This document shows positions 1 through 11,000 of a stretch of 64,000 nt of DNA, piece after piece. A program made the translations under genes and the position numbers. Position 1 is the stretch's first letter. Every line of letters starts with the position of its first letter. The notes under the pieces are model-generated. The model had not been told where the DNA came from. It was given only the letters and a program-made list of their open reading frames with translations, and searched no databases. The stretch comes from Cafeteria roenbergensis. Its lineage: Eukaryota > Sar > Bigyra > Bicosoecida > Cafeteriaceae. The DNA is taken from assembly GCA_008330645.1 (NCBI GenBank), contig VLTN01000004.1, positions 896,281 to 960,280 on the forward strand, in the 5' to 3' direction.

Positions 1-445
1 GCAAGTTTCAACACGAACAGGCCAAGCCTGCCGCTGCGCGGCTCAGGTGCTGTGGACCCCCCCCCCCCCCCCCCGCATCCGACTGCCTGCCCCTGGGTTG
101 GAGGACTCCCAGCTCCCGCCAGTGGCGCGGGGCACCACCTCGAGGGCCTCTGGGCTCGCGTGTAGTTGCGGGGAGCGCGGCGCTTTCGGCAGCCGCTGGC
201 AATCGCGCGCCACGCCACATCGTGCCCGCTAACGCCCTTGGCAGCGGGAGGCAGAAAGGAGCGGTGCATGAGCTTTTCCACGTGGCCTGGGGATTGGCGC
301 CCGACCCGGCCCGGGGCGCCCCCACGGCCGGGGCTCGCGACAGCCGGTGGACTGCCGCGGGCAGAGCACTGCAACCAATGAAGTCGGGAGCGCGTCCTGG
401 CCCATCACGCACCTCCCGAGCTCTCCAGAGTCTCGCGCGCCAGCC
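1..445. other. 5' flank of the Niban-like gene, no gene recognised
   Basis: GC-rich sequence with a 15-base C run near positions 60-74. Open frames exist on both strands but none shows a recognisable domain or plausible gene structure. The last part presumably holds the promoter and 5' UTR of the gene starting at 446. Confidence 0.5.
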
Positions 446-3400
446 ATGGGCAACGCCGTCCCGGGCATGCCCGACATGCGCCTCGGCGAGATCAAGGAGC
501 TCGTCGAGACGATGTTCACGACCTTCACGCCGCTGTACGCCCTCGGCTACGGCGAGGCGCTGATCGCGGAAGAAAAGGCGATGCGCTCCGGTGGCGGCCG
601 CGTCATCCCCTACCGCCTGCTGACCATGCCGCTCCCGTCGGAGCCGCTGGCATCCGGCTTTGTCATGAAGCTCGTGAGCCTTGTGGCGCCGCCCGGTGGT
701 CGCCTCCTCGCCTCGCGCGCCGCGCCGAGGGCCTGTGATCTTGTCGAGCTTTCGCCCCTTTTTCGGGTGGGACGACGGGCAGCTCTCGCCGCAGCCCCCT
801 CGTGCGGGCTGCGGCGTCCCCACATGCCGGGCCCTCAGACCGCTCTGCGGTTTGGGGTGGTCGCCGCATAGGGCCCGCCGAGTGCCGCATCCAAGAGACC
901 GGAGGCTCGGTTGGGTCAGATGCAACGCGCACATCGGGTGCCCCACGAGATGTTTCACCTCACGCGGCTGACTGATTTCGCGCGCTCGCCTCCGCGCGCC
1001 CCGCCCCCCTCGCGGGACCAAAGTCACGCGCCCTCTCTCTTCGTGGCCCTGACCCGCCTGCCCCCGGCCCACGCTTGGCTTGCCTCGCAGGGCGAAGTGC
1101 GCAAGAACTGGAAGAAGCGGTTCATGGTGGTGCTCAACGAGGCCGACAACTACGAGGCCCGGCTCTTCGAGAACGAGGTCGAGGCCCCCTTCGACCGCAA
1201 GAAGGTCAAGGGCACCGGCATCATCAACTTCGCGTCTCGGCGTGTGTCCCGCCTGAGGGCCTCCGACGACGATGACGTGAAGGTGTTCGAGAGCCTCAAG
1301 CGCCCCAAGGAGAGCCACATCCTGCGCATCGCCCCTTACTGGAAGTGGGACCAGCGCCGCACCTGGTTCATCGAGCTTGAGAACGAGGAGCAGCTTTCCT
1401 CCTGGGAGGACGCCCTGCGCTTCGCTGCGTGGCGCGCCCGCGCCCCGCTCAACCCGGACCCGGTCAAGCGCGCCGCGTTCGAGAGCGCGTACAGGCAGAC
1501 CCGCCGTGAGCTCCGCGTTTGGGGCTACTACAGCTGCTGTGCCACGGAGGAGGAGATGCTTGCCTTCCTCGCGAACGACGCCGTCGAGGACACCATCATG
1601 CCCTCCGTCTACTCCGCCATCAAGTCAGGCCGCGCCGAGCGGATCATCCGCGACAAGGTTCGCGAGACTGTGAACAACACCGTTGGCGCAAGCGTCCGCG
1701 CCGGCTGGATTGCCGCGTCCAAGGCCATCGACACCGCCGAGCCGTCGGTCCGCGACGCCGTCGCCAAGGCAGTCGGCCCCATCCTCGACGCCGTCGCCCT
1801 GGTGGAGAACAAGATCGCCGACTCGGCCACTGGCGTGATCCGGCCCGCCGTGGAGTCCTCGCTCAGCCCCGTGCTGGAGCCCATCCTCAAGCTGCTCTTC
1901 TCCCCGCTGGCCAACGCCCACGCCAAGGCCGTCGAGGTCGTGCGCGAGTCGCTCATCGCCACTTGCGCCGCCGAGGGCGGTGCCACTAGCGAGAAGGGAC
2001 TCAAGTACCTCAGCCGCGTCGAGCGCAACGCTCGCTACCAGCGCAGCGTCTTCTACGAGCCCTGCCGCGCCCTCCGCGACGACCGCGGCGACTGGGGCGA
2101 GGCCGCCCGCGCCGAGCTCGCCGCCCGCGCTCCCGGTCTGTCCGAGTGGCGCATGGACAACATCATGCGCGAGGGCCTCGCCCTTGTGTGCAAGAACGCG
2201 GTGTTCACGTTCAAGCGCCTCATCACCGACGGCCTCCCGGGTGCCTCCTCCCCCCTCACCCCCGAGGCGGCCATGGCCGACACGCTTGGCCGCATGGTCG
2301 TGGACTGCAAGATCGCGGCCATCGAAGATATGCACAGCATCTTCATGTCCGTGCTCTACCCTCTCGTGCTCAAGGCAGCCAAGGCTGGCCTCGACCCTGT
2401 CATGGAGCCCATCTCCAGCAGCATCCCGGAGGTTGCCAAGGCGTTCATCAACCCGACCACCATGGTGGAGGACCTTCTCCAGCGCATCCTCGCCGACGCT
2501 GTCCTCGCAGGCATCAACAAGCCCGCGCGTGCCGTCCTGGACGAGCGCATGGGCGCACTCGATGGCATCGACATGGCCGTCGTGGCCAAGTACGAGTCGG
2601 ACGAGGCGGCAGCAGCTGCGGCGGCAATCAAGGCCGCTGAGGCGGCTGAGGCAGCTGCAGCCAAGGCCAAGGCCGCCGGTGACAAGGCCGCCGAGGCCGC
2701 CACAGAGGCGGTCGAGGCGTCTGATTCCGCGGCCGCGGCCGCTGCTTCCAGTGAGGCCGCCAAGCCGGCCGAGGGCAACGGAGCTGCAGCCGCTGCGGCA
2801 GGCGCATCATCCGGTGAGTCCGGCTCTGCTGCCCCCGCCCCCGTCCCTTCGCCCGCTGCTGCCGCTGAACCAACCACTGAGGCCGAGGCTGCTGCCCCCA
2901 AGGCCGAGGCTGAGGCCGAGGCTGCCGCCCCCAAGGCCGAGGCTGAGGCCGAGGCTGCTGCCCCCAAGGCCGAGGCTGAGGCCGAGGCTGCTGCCCCCAA
3001 GGCCGAGGCTGAGGCCGAGGCTGCTGCCCCCAAGGCCGAGGCTGAGGCCGAGGCTGAGGCCGAGGCTGCTGCCCCCAAGGCCGAGGCTGAGGCCGAGGCT
3101 GCTGCCCCCAAGGCCGAGGCTGAGGCCGAGGCTGCTGCCCCCAAGGCCGAGGCTGAGGCCGAGGCTGCTGCCCCCAAGGCCGAGGCTGAGGCCGAGGCTG
3201 CTGCCCCCAAGGCCGAGGCTGAGGCCGAGGCTGCTGCCCCCAAGGCCGAGGCTGAGGCCGAGGCTGAGGCCGAGGCTGCCGCCCCCAAGGCCGAGGCTGA
3301 GGCCGAGGCTGAGGCTGAGGCCGAGGCTGCCGCCCCCAAGGCCGAGGCTGAGGCCGAGGCTGCCGCCCCCAAGGCTGAGGCCGAGGCTGCTGCCCCCAAG

Positions 3401-3691
3401 GCCGAGGCTGAGGCCGAGGCTGCCGCCCCCAAGGCTGAGGCCGAGGCTGCTGCCCCCAAGGCCGAGGCTGAGGCCGAGGCTGCCGCCCCCAAGGCCGAGG
3501 CTGAGGCCGAGGCTGCTGCCCCCAAGGCCGAGGCTGCCGCCCCCAAGGCCGAGGCTGAGGCCGAGGCTGCTGCCCCCAAGGCCGAGGCTGAGGCCGAGGC
3601 TGCCGCCCCCAAGGCCGAGGCTGAGGCCGAGGCTGCTGCCCCCAAGGCCGAGGCTGAGGCCGAGTCCTCCAACGAGGCTTCGAACGAGTAG
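446..3691 (+). CDS. Niban-like (FAM129-type) PH-domain protein with Ala/Glu/Lys repeat tail
   Basis: Two exons, 446-673 and 1091-3691, give about 942 residues. The donor is GTGAGC and the acceptor CTCGCAG, and the join is in phase. The N-terminus starts MGNAVPG, recalling the MG start of Niban proteins. It is followed by a short helical stretch ('FTPLYALGYGEAL') that resembles the Niban segment before the PH domain. The second exon opens with a PH-like strand (RKNWKKRFMVVL). A long helical region follows, containing 'KNAVFTFKRLI', close to a highly conserved Niban block, and a late 'NPTTMVEDLLQRIL' that also matches the family. From about residue 575 the protein becomes Ala-rich, and residues 673-934 are near-identical AEAEAEAAAPK-type repeats. 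Niban proteins are cytoplasmic stress and translation-linked scaffolds in animals. A role here is inference. Confidence 0.7.
2878..3663 (+). repeat. Coding minisatellite, AEAEAEAAAPK units
   Basis: About 26 tandem copies of a 24-48 base unit built on GCCGAGGCT and GCTGCCCCCAAG, all in frame. Units differ mainly in the number of 6-base Ala-Glu steps and in silent GCT/GCC changes. This suggests recent expansion by slippage or unequal exchange. The encoded segment should be helical and strongly acidic with regular Pro-Lys breaks. Confidence 0.95.
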
Positions 3692-5010
3692 GCTCTCTCC
3701 AGTTGTCTTGGTCCCTCGTCCGCAGACTCGGCTTGAGGAGCTGCTGCCACCAGAGGGGTGCCACCTGCAGTGCATGCGAGGCTGAAAGCCGGAATGCACC
3801 GTTTCAGCCGGTTAGCTTGAGTGGCCGGGCGCGATCACTTTGTTTCAATTGCGCTGCCATTTGACCATGTTGCGGTGCACAGCGCTGGCCCACACGCGCT
3901 GCCGCGAGTGCACGCGAACGCGCTGCTCTGCTCGGTCGTCTGACCCCGCCGTCCCGTGAACAAGCCGGACACCTCGGGTGCGAGGATGAGCGCATCAGAC
4001 AAATTCACAAATGTGCTAAAGGAGTGGCGCGTGCTCAAGCACGACTCACGAGCGCAGCGGAGTGGCACCAAGAACGACGTTGTGAGGCTGCCGCGGCGGC
4101 CGTTGACGCCCCTCGCCAGTTGAGCGCGTCCCGCCCGCGTCGATGTCACGCCGAGCTGCCATCCCTGCCTCCCCCTTCACTGCAGGATGCCATGATTTCA
4201 AGGCCCATTTGTCGCTTGTTGGGCAAGGCTTCCTTTGTCCGGATTCCTGGCGCCAAAGCCAAACGGCAGTAAGACCACTTGCAGGCCGGTCGCTGCCAGC
4301 CTCCGTCGTCGCCGAATCGTCCCCGAGCGCACCTCCAGCTTGCGCTGCTTCTTCGCCCATGGTGATGCTCGCGCAGAGCGAGCGGGGCTGCGCATGCGGC
4401 GCTCGCAAGCCGGTTTCTATACGTCCAAATGCGCAAGGTGAAGGAGCACGCCGCAAATTTTCATTTGGACCTGCTGCTCGACGACCATAGCGTTGTCCGG
4501 CTCGCCTTCTCAACACGATACGCATCATTTCGCGTGCGCCAGGGCCGCCTGGTGGAAGTCCCACTGCAGTGAGACCAGGAGCAGACGCGCACTTGAAAGC
4601 ATGAGAATCCGGCGCGCGAGCAGTCTGCCTCCTCGCTCCACTGACTGCCCCCTCCTGTGACGTTGGGACTCTGAGCGCAGTCTTTCATTGCAGTGGACGG
4701 TGCTCGGCGTCGACCTTGTCCAGCTTGTGCGCGGTTGCAGCAGCCGAGCCCCGGTTGCGGTAGTTGCCGCGGAATTCAGCGGAGGCATGGCGCTCCGTGG
4801 GATGGCGCTCGCGGACAGGTGCTGGACTGCTGCCGTGAGCATGGTTGAGGTCGCTGCGTGCCACACAGTGGCAAGCGCGGCTCGCTCGTCCGCATCGCAA
4901 CACTGGGTTGCCGGGCCATGCACACGCGCGCTGCTGCTCACGTTTCCTCCATCCCCCCCCCCCCCTCTGCCCTTTCCTGTCTTTTGCCTCCGTCTGTTCT
5001 GCCCCAGACC
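3692..5010. other. Intergenic region, no gene recognised
   Basis: About 1.3 kb between two plus-strand genes. GC content is somewhat lower than in coding DNA and I see no domain-bearing frame. The final 70 bases form a C/T-rich tract (a C run near 4955-4968) directly ahead of the ATG at 5011, which looks like the promoter and leader of the WD40 gene. Confidence 0.5.
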
Positions 5011-8000
5011 ATGCCAAAGGAGCTGGAGTTTCCCGTGTCTCGGCGTGCCGCGTCCTGGGCTGACCATTTCGCCTTCGTTTGGACGCCCGAGGTGCCTCGC
5101 GGCGCCCCCTCCGACCCTTGTGCGGTTTCGGCTGGCTTGGGACACCCGGAGCTTGCCCCGGTGGCTGCGGTGGCGGCAGCGCCCTTCGTTGGCGACGGCT
5201 CCCGTCCAAGCAGCGAGGGGCCAGCCGGGGCCAAGCTTGCTGCAGCTGCTTCGGCTGCGGGCGCCGATGGCCACGTGTCCCCGAGTGCGGCGCTCATTGA
5301 GCGAGCCACTGCCGCTGCGCTTGGCCTCTCGGCCTCCAGGATGCCCCCCTCGCCTGCGGCTGCTGCAGGCGGGGCTGCCCTCGACGGCTCCGCTGACTGC
5401 GACGGCGAGGCAGCGCTCGGCGACGAGGACGCCCTCCTAGCCGCCGCGGAGAGCGCTGTGGCGTCGTTCCGGCCGTCCGTCACCGACGAGGGCGAGCTTG
5501 ACGGCGGCTTCGCCACAGGCGTCGCAAGCGGCGGCGTCAGCGGCGGCGGGTGGGTCGGCTTCGGCGTCGATGCGCCGTCGTCCGTGTCATCGCTCCCCAC
5601 CAGGTCTGGGGTTGCGTGCAGACGGGGCCGGCGGGGCGCGTCTCCCAAGGGTTATGGGCCAGGCGGCCCCGGCCCTGTGGACGCCTCTTGCGACCCGGGG
5701 GAGCCCGACAGGCCGCCAAGCGTCGCGCGTTCTGCCCTCTCAGCGGCGTCGTCGCGCACGCGCGGCTTGGGGCGGGCGCGCAGCCCGGTGGCCCAGGGGG
5801 CTGGCCATGTGCCCGCTCCCGCCCGCCAGTCGTCGCACTCCAGCCCTGTGTCCCCGCGGTCCCGGGGCCGTCTCGCGGTGGCGGGGTTCAGGGCGGCCGC
5901 TCATACCTCCTCTGCATCGGCGCTGCCCGCCGCGACGGAGCAGCATGCCGCCCAGAGGCAGTGGCCCGGCGCGCCCCGAACCAGCCGCTCCGCGGCGGAC
6001 GGCGTTGCCGCGGGGCCTGGCTCGGGCTCGGGCGGGCTCCACCGCGCCGGTGCCGGCTGCGACTCGTTGCCACACGTAGGTGTGGCGGACCAGAGCGGCG
6101 GCTCCCTGAGCCCTCTTGGGGAGGCGGGAGGGCACTCGGACGGGGAAAACTGGACTGGCGACGACGGCCAAGACAGCGCGGACAGCCTTGACACGCCTGT
6201 GGCCAGGGAGGACAGGTTCAGCGGGCCGCCTCTGACCGACGGGGGGGTTGGCGGCCGCGGGGGCGAGCTGCGCAGTCCAGAGCGAGGGCGGGCGGAGGAC
6301 GCGAGCCAGCCCGCCGGTGGCGACGCCGGCGCTGGAAAGGGCCGGGCGCAGCTGCGCGGGAGCGACGCCAAGGCTTCCGACGGCGAGGCGGGCGCGAAGA
6401 GCGGGAGCGGAGCGGCCTTCGGCTCAGCCGGCGCCGCTCCCCAAGGGGGGCCTGCCGCCTCGCCTGTGGTGCTCCCGGGGCTCTCTGCCGGGGAGCTCGT
6501 CGCCGTGGCGGCAGTGGGGGCGTCCAGGCCCGGCCAGCTTGCCTGGCTCGCCGGGTCCAACGAGGTGCTGCTTCCGGCAGGCCGCACGGTCCTAGCACTC
6601 CAGCCAGCCGGCGACGAGCAGGGCGCCGGTGGCGATGGCGGCGGCTGCACCATCGACTCCCAGCGCTGCTTCCAGGGCTGCTCTGCTGACGTGGTGGCGC
6701 TGGCTGTGTCGCCCTCGGGCCAGTTGCTTGCTGCGCTGGCAGAGCCACCACGGGCGGGCGATGGCGACTCCGCTGCGGGCGAGGCGACGGCGCAGCAGTC
6801 CAAGACAGTTGAGCTCAGGCTGTGGAGCGCCGCGGACGGCACGACGCTCGGGCACATCGACACGGGGCTGGCCGCGGCCGGCACCGTCGCCTGGTCGGCG
6901 GACGGCCGCCTGATTGCGGTGCACGGCAGCGACGCCACCGGCCGGTCGCTGATGCTGGTGTGGTCAGCCGTCGCGCTCGTGCAGGGCCCGGCAGAGGCGC
7001 TGCTCATCGCGCAGGATCGGCAAGACAGAGCCGTTGCGGCGTTCGAGGCAACGAGAGCATCGCTTGCCCCCACGATGAGCGGCGCGGAGGGCGCAGCGGC
7101 GTGCGCGGCATCAGGGCCTCCCGGGCGCGGCCGTGCTGCTCGCGCCAGCGGCTCGCCGACCACGACCCCGATTGCCTCGCCAGAAGGCCCGGACCTTGTC
7201 CCCACGCGGGAGCTTGTGACGGCGCTGGAGCAAGAGGGCCCGGGCTTCCTGGCGGCGCTGCGCGACCTCACGTACCCCTGCGCGGTTCCTCGCACCGGGT
7301 CGTCCGCGGGCCGGGGCAGCCGACAGGTCACCGCCAGCGTGCGCCGCTCCGCCCCTCTCATGCCCCTCGTGGCCAGGCAGAGCGCCGACGCCGACGTCCG
7401 CCGCGTGAGGTTCAGCCCCTTCGCCGCGGACGCCTTTCTCTCTTGCGGCTTCGAGTCGCTCCGGGTGGGGAGGGTGCGGCGCGGCCACACGCCCACCAAG
7501 GCCGCGTGCCTGGGGCGCTTTGGGAGGGGCGTCACCATCCTGGACGCTGTCTGGGCCAGCTCCGCAGGTGTGGTGCCCCCCTCTGGAGCGGAGCTTCGCC
7601 GTCGCAAGTCTGCCGCGCGCTCCGCCCTGGCCACCGCCGCTGTCGCGCCCCAGGCTGCCCCCGAGCTGTGCTTGGTGGCGGGGTCGTCCGCCGGCGCAAT
7701 CCTGGTCGTTGGGGCGCGCAGCCTCACCGTGCTCGTGGCGCTGGGAGCCCACACCGCCGCCGTCACCAGCGTCAGCGTGACCAAGGGCTACGTCTGCACG
7801 TCCTCCCTGGATGGGTTCATCAAGGTGTGGCCCCGCACGCTCACAGAAGGCAGCTCCGCGCTGGTCGAGGCGCGCTACGGGGCGTCCGTGGCAGGGGCGG
7901 CGCCTTCAGGCGACGGCCTCTCCATCGCGGCGGCCACTCGGGAGGGCTCCGTGGGCATGTTGGACCTGCGGGGCCGAAGCCACGTCACCCTCCGGCGGGC

Positions 8001-11000
8001 GCACACTGCTGCTGTGACGTCTCTCAGCGTGCGCGGGTCTCGCCCTGTGCTGGCCGACGACGACTGGCAGCGCTTGCTCAGTGGGGACGCCTCTCCGGCC
8101 AGCATCCGGCCAGTGCACTGGGACTGCTCGGAGTCAGCCATCGCCACGGCGTCGGCAGACGGCACCGTTCGCGTGTGGGACCCGGTGACTCTTGCGCCCA
8201 TCATGGAGGTCGCTGCGTCTCGTGACGACGGCGAGGCCGAAGTCGGGGGCAAGGCTGCCTCTGCCGACGAGGCCATCTGCGTGGCTTGGCGCCCGCCCAC
8301 AGCTGTGCCGGCATCCGTGTGGGACCGGCTGCTCGGCGCAGCCCCGGGTGCGGAGCCCGGAGAGGGTGAATCCACCCCCGATCATGGACCTCGCAACGGT
8401 AGCCGAGGAGAGGATGGCAACGACGGCGACGGCGACGGCGACGGCGACGTGGCATGGCGGGTGGCCCTGGAGGGGGACGTGGAGCTCGCCGCCGGCTTCC
8501 AGAGCGGGACCGTGCGCGTGTACCACGCCGGAAGTAACGCCTTGGTGGCCGAGCACCGCCCCCACCTGGCCCCCGTGCTCGCGCTGGCGTTTGCGGGGAC
8601 GGCAAGCAGGCCCGGCGGCCGGCCAGCGGGGGCGCTGCTCTTTACCGCAGCGGCCGACGGGGTGGTGTGGGCGCTGGATGCCTGCAGGCTGTACGCGCCT
8701 CTGCGCCGCATCGCAGAGGCGTTCACCGTCCCCCGCCAGCTCACGCCGCACGTGGCGATCGCTGCCTCTGCGACGACGGCGCGCGTGGCCATCTCGTGGT
8801 CCGACCCGGCCGACGGGCGAGGTGGCAGCGCGGACAGGGTCTTGGTTGTCGACGCAGTCACGCTGGCCACTGAGACCGTGCTTGGCCTCCCGGCGGATGT
8901 GGAGGCGCCCCTTACCGGCGCCTTCAGCGCTGCAGCGACGGCAGTCAAGCGGGAGGCAGCGTCCGCCGACCCGGCAGAGCTCGCTGCAATCGTGCGCCGC
9001 GGAACGGGCGGCGACGGCCCATGGCGACCGGCCAGGCAGTGGGACGCCGAGCTGCCCAAGCCGACGGGGGCGGACGGCCGGCCCCGCCAGTCCCCGGCCG
9101 AGGCAGCCGCTGCAGAGGCGCTGCGACGGCAGCGAGTGGCAGCTGGGGCGTCGGCCTCGGCACCGATGGCGGGAGCTATCGCACTGGCGTCGCGCTCAGA
9201 CAGCCGCGCTGGCGCGCCATCCGGAATCGCCTCGCTTGTCGTTGCGCCGGCAGCTGGTGCGTCGTCCGGTCGCGACGAGCGCGTGATCGGGGTGAGCCTC
9301 GGCGGTGCGCTGGTCGCGTGGTCTCTTGGGGCGTCCGAGGGGCACGCCGACGTCATCCAGGGGACGCATCGCGACGGCACAGGCACCGTTGCCGCGAGCT
9401 GGGACGGCAGGCTCGTGGCCACTGGCGGGGCAGACGGCTGCATTCGCGTCTGGGACGGTGTGCTGGCCGCGTCTGCCTCCAGCCACCCCGTCATGGCCCC
9501 GCTTCGGGGTCCCCATGGAGCCGCCGTGACTGCTGTGGCGTTCATCGACGGCCCCGCAGCCAGCGTTGCCAGCGGCAGCGCTTCGGTCGCCGGCCTGGTG
9601 TCGGGATCAGCCGATGGCAGCCTGGCGCTCTGGCACCTGGAGCGGGGGGACTCGACCCAGGCGACCGGCGGGCTAGCTGGGGCGTGGGTGCTTCCAGTGG
9701 CGTCAAGCGGCGGCGAGCTGCAGGGCCCGGCCGCCGCCCTGGGCGTGCCGGCCGGGTACGCACCCAGCGACGGGCCACTGGGGGACGCGGGCTATGGCGT
9801 GGCCGACGAGGACTGCAGCGTTGACGACGGCGATGGTGCCGACGAGGAGGAGGATGGCGACGACTGCGGGAGCGGTGGCTTGGAGGAGGACTCGACGTTT
9901 GATCGATGGGCCAGAGGCACCGATGTTGGCGCTCAGCGCAGTTCCAATGTGCGGGCAGACGTGCCTCTCCTGGACGTGAGAGGCGCCGCGACGGCCGTGC
10001 CTCGCATCGAGTGCGGTACCGAGGGCGACCAGGGCAAGGCATCGCCCCCCCGACGGAGCGGTGTTGACGGGCGCGGCCGCGCAGCTGCCACCACTCCCGG
10101 AACGCAGCCTGTGATGCTGGGGAGCGTGCCCCGCCCGTCGTCCAGCGGCAGCCTCTCCCGCTCGCCGGCCTTCACCACGCTTCCGCGCGTGGAGACGGCG
10201 GCTGCCAAGGGCGCAGCGAGCTCAGAGCACTCGCGCGGCAGCGAGAGCGACGGCGGCGACTCAGCCGCCGCCGACAAGATGCCCCGTGTGGGCACGGCGG
10301 AGCAGCTGACTCCGCCCCGCCGCTCGTCCAGCGACGTTCGTGAGGCCCTGCAGCGCGCGCTGCTGGAGACACAGAGCCCGGCGGCCCGCCGCGGCGGCTC
10401 TGCCTTTGGCGGCGGCGAGGAAGACCTGGACGACGCGGAGGAGGCTCGGCGCCCAGTGGACGCCGCCGTCGGGCCCGCGGCCGCTGCTTCCCCGCCCGCT
10501 CTGCCGTCCGCCCTTCGGTCCGCCTCGCGGCGCTCCGTCCTCCCCGCTGCCGCGGCCACCTTCGCTGACGTGCTCGGGCCCGCCGGCATCGTGCCGGCCC
10601 CCGCGCCCAAGCGGCGGGTGCGCGCGTGCGACTCGTCAACCGTGCTGCCTCTGGACAGGGTGCTGGGCCCCGCGGGCGAGGGCACGCCTGCGGCCGTGTG
10701 GCGTCCAGACGCCGGGTACGTGGCGTTTGCCGCCGCCTCGAGACTCGTTGTGGACGACGTGGCCACGGGCGGCCAGCGGCCCGTTGACGCTGCGGCCGCC
10801 GCTCTCGCGGCGGAGCGGCGCGGGTGCGGCTTCGTGGACCCAGACGACCCAGCAGGGGGCAGCGCCGCTGCTCGAGCCAGGCTTGCGCGTCGGTGGGGCA
10901 GGGGCCGCGCCGTTCAGGCGTTTGCAGCGGCTGCTGCTCCCGCGCTCGGCGACGGCCTGGAGGGCGGGGGCGCCTTGCCCCGCATGGAGGTGCTGGCCGC

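Noticed and set aside
8-1318. 436-codon open frame on the minus strand
   Set aside because: It is antisense to the Niban-like gene and has no domain. Long antisense frames are expected in DNA this GC-rich.
2878-3663. CRISPR-like array
   Set aside because: The units are contiguous, in frame and coding, with no unique spacers.
4858-5010. Upstream extension of the WD40 frame
   Set aside because: The added residues are encoded by a C/T-rich leader including a C run and look like promoter sequence, so the ATG at 5011 is preferred.
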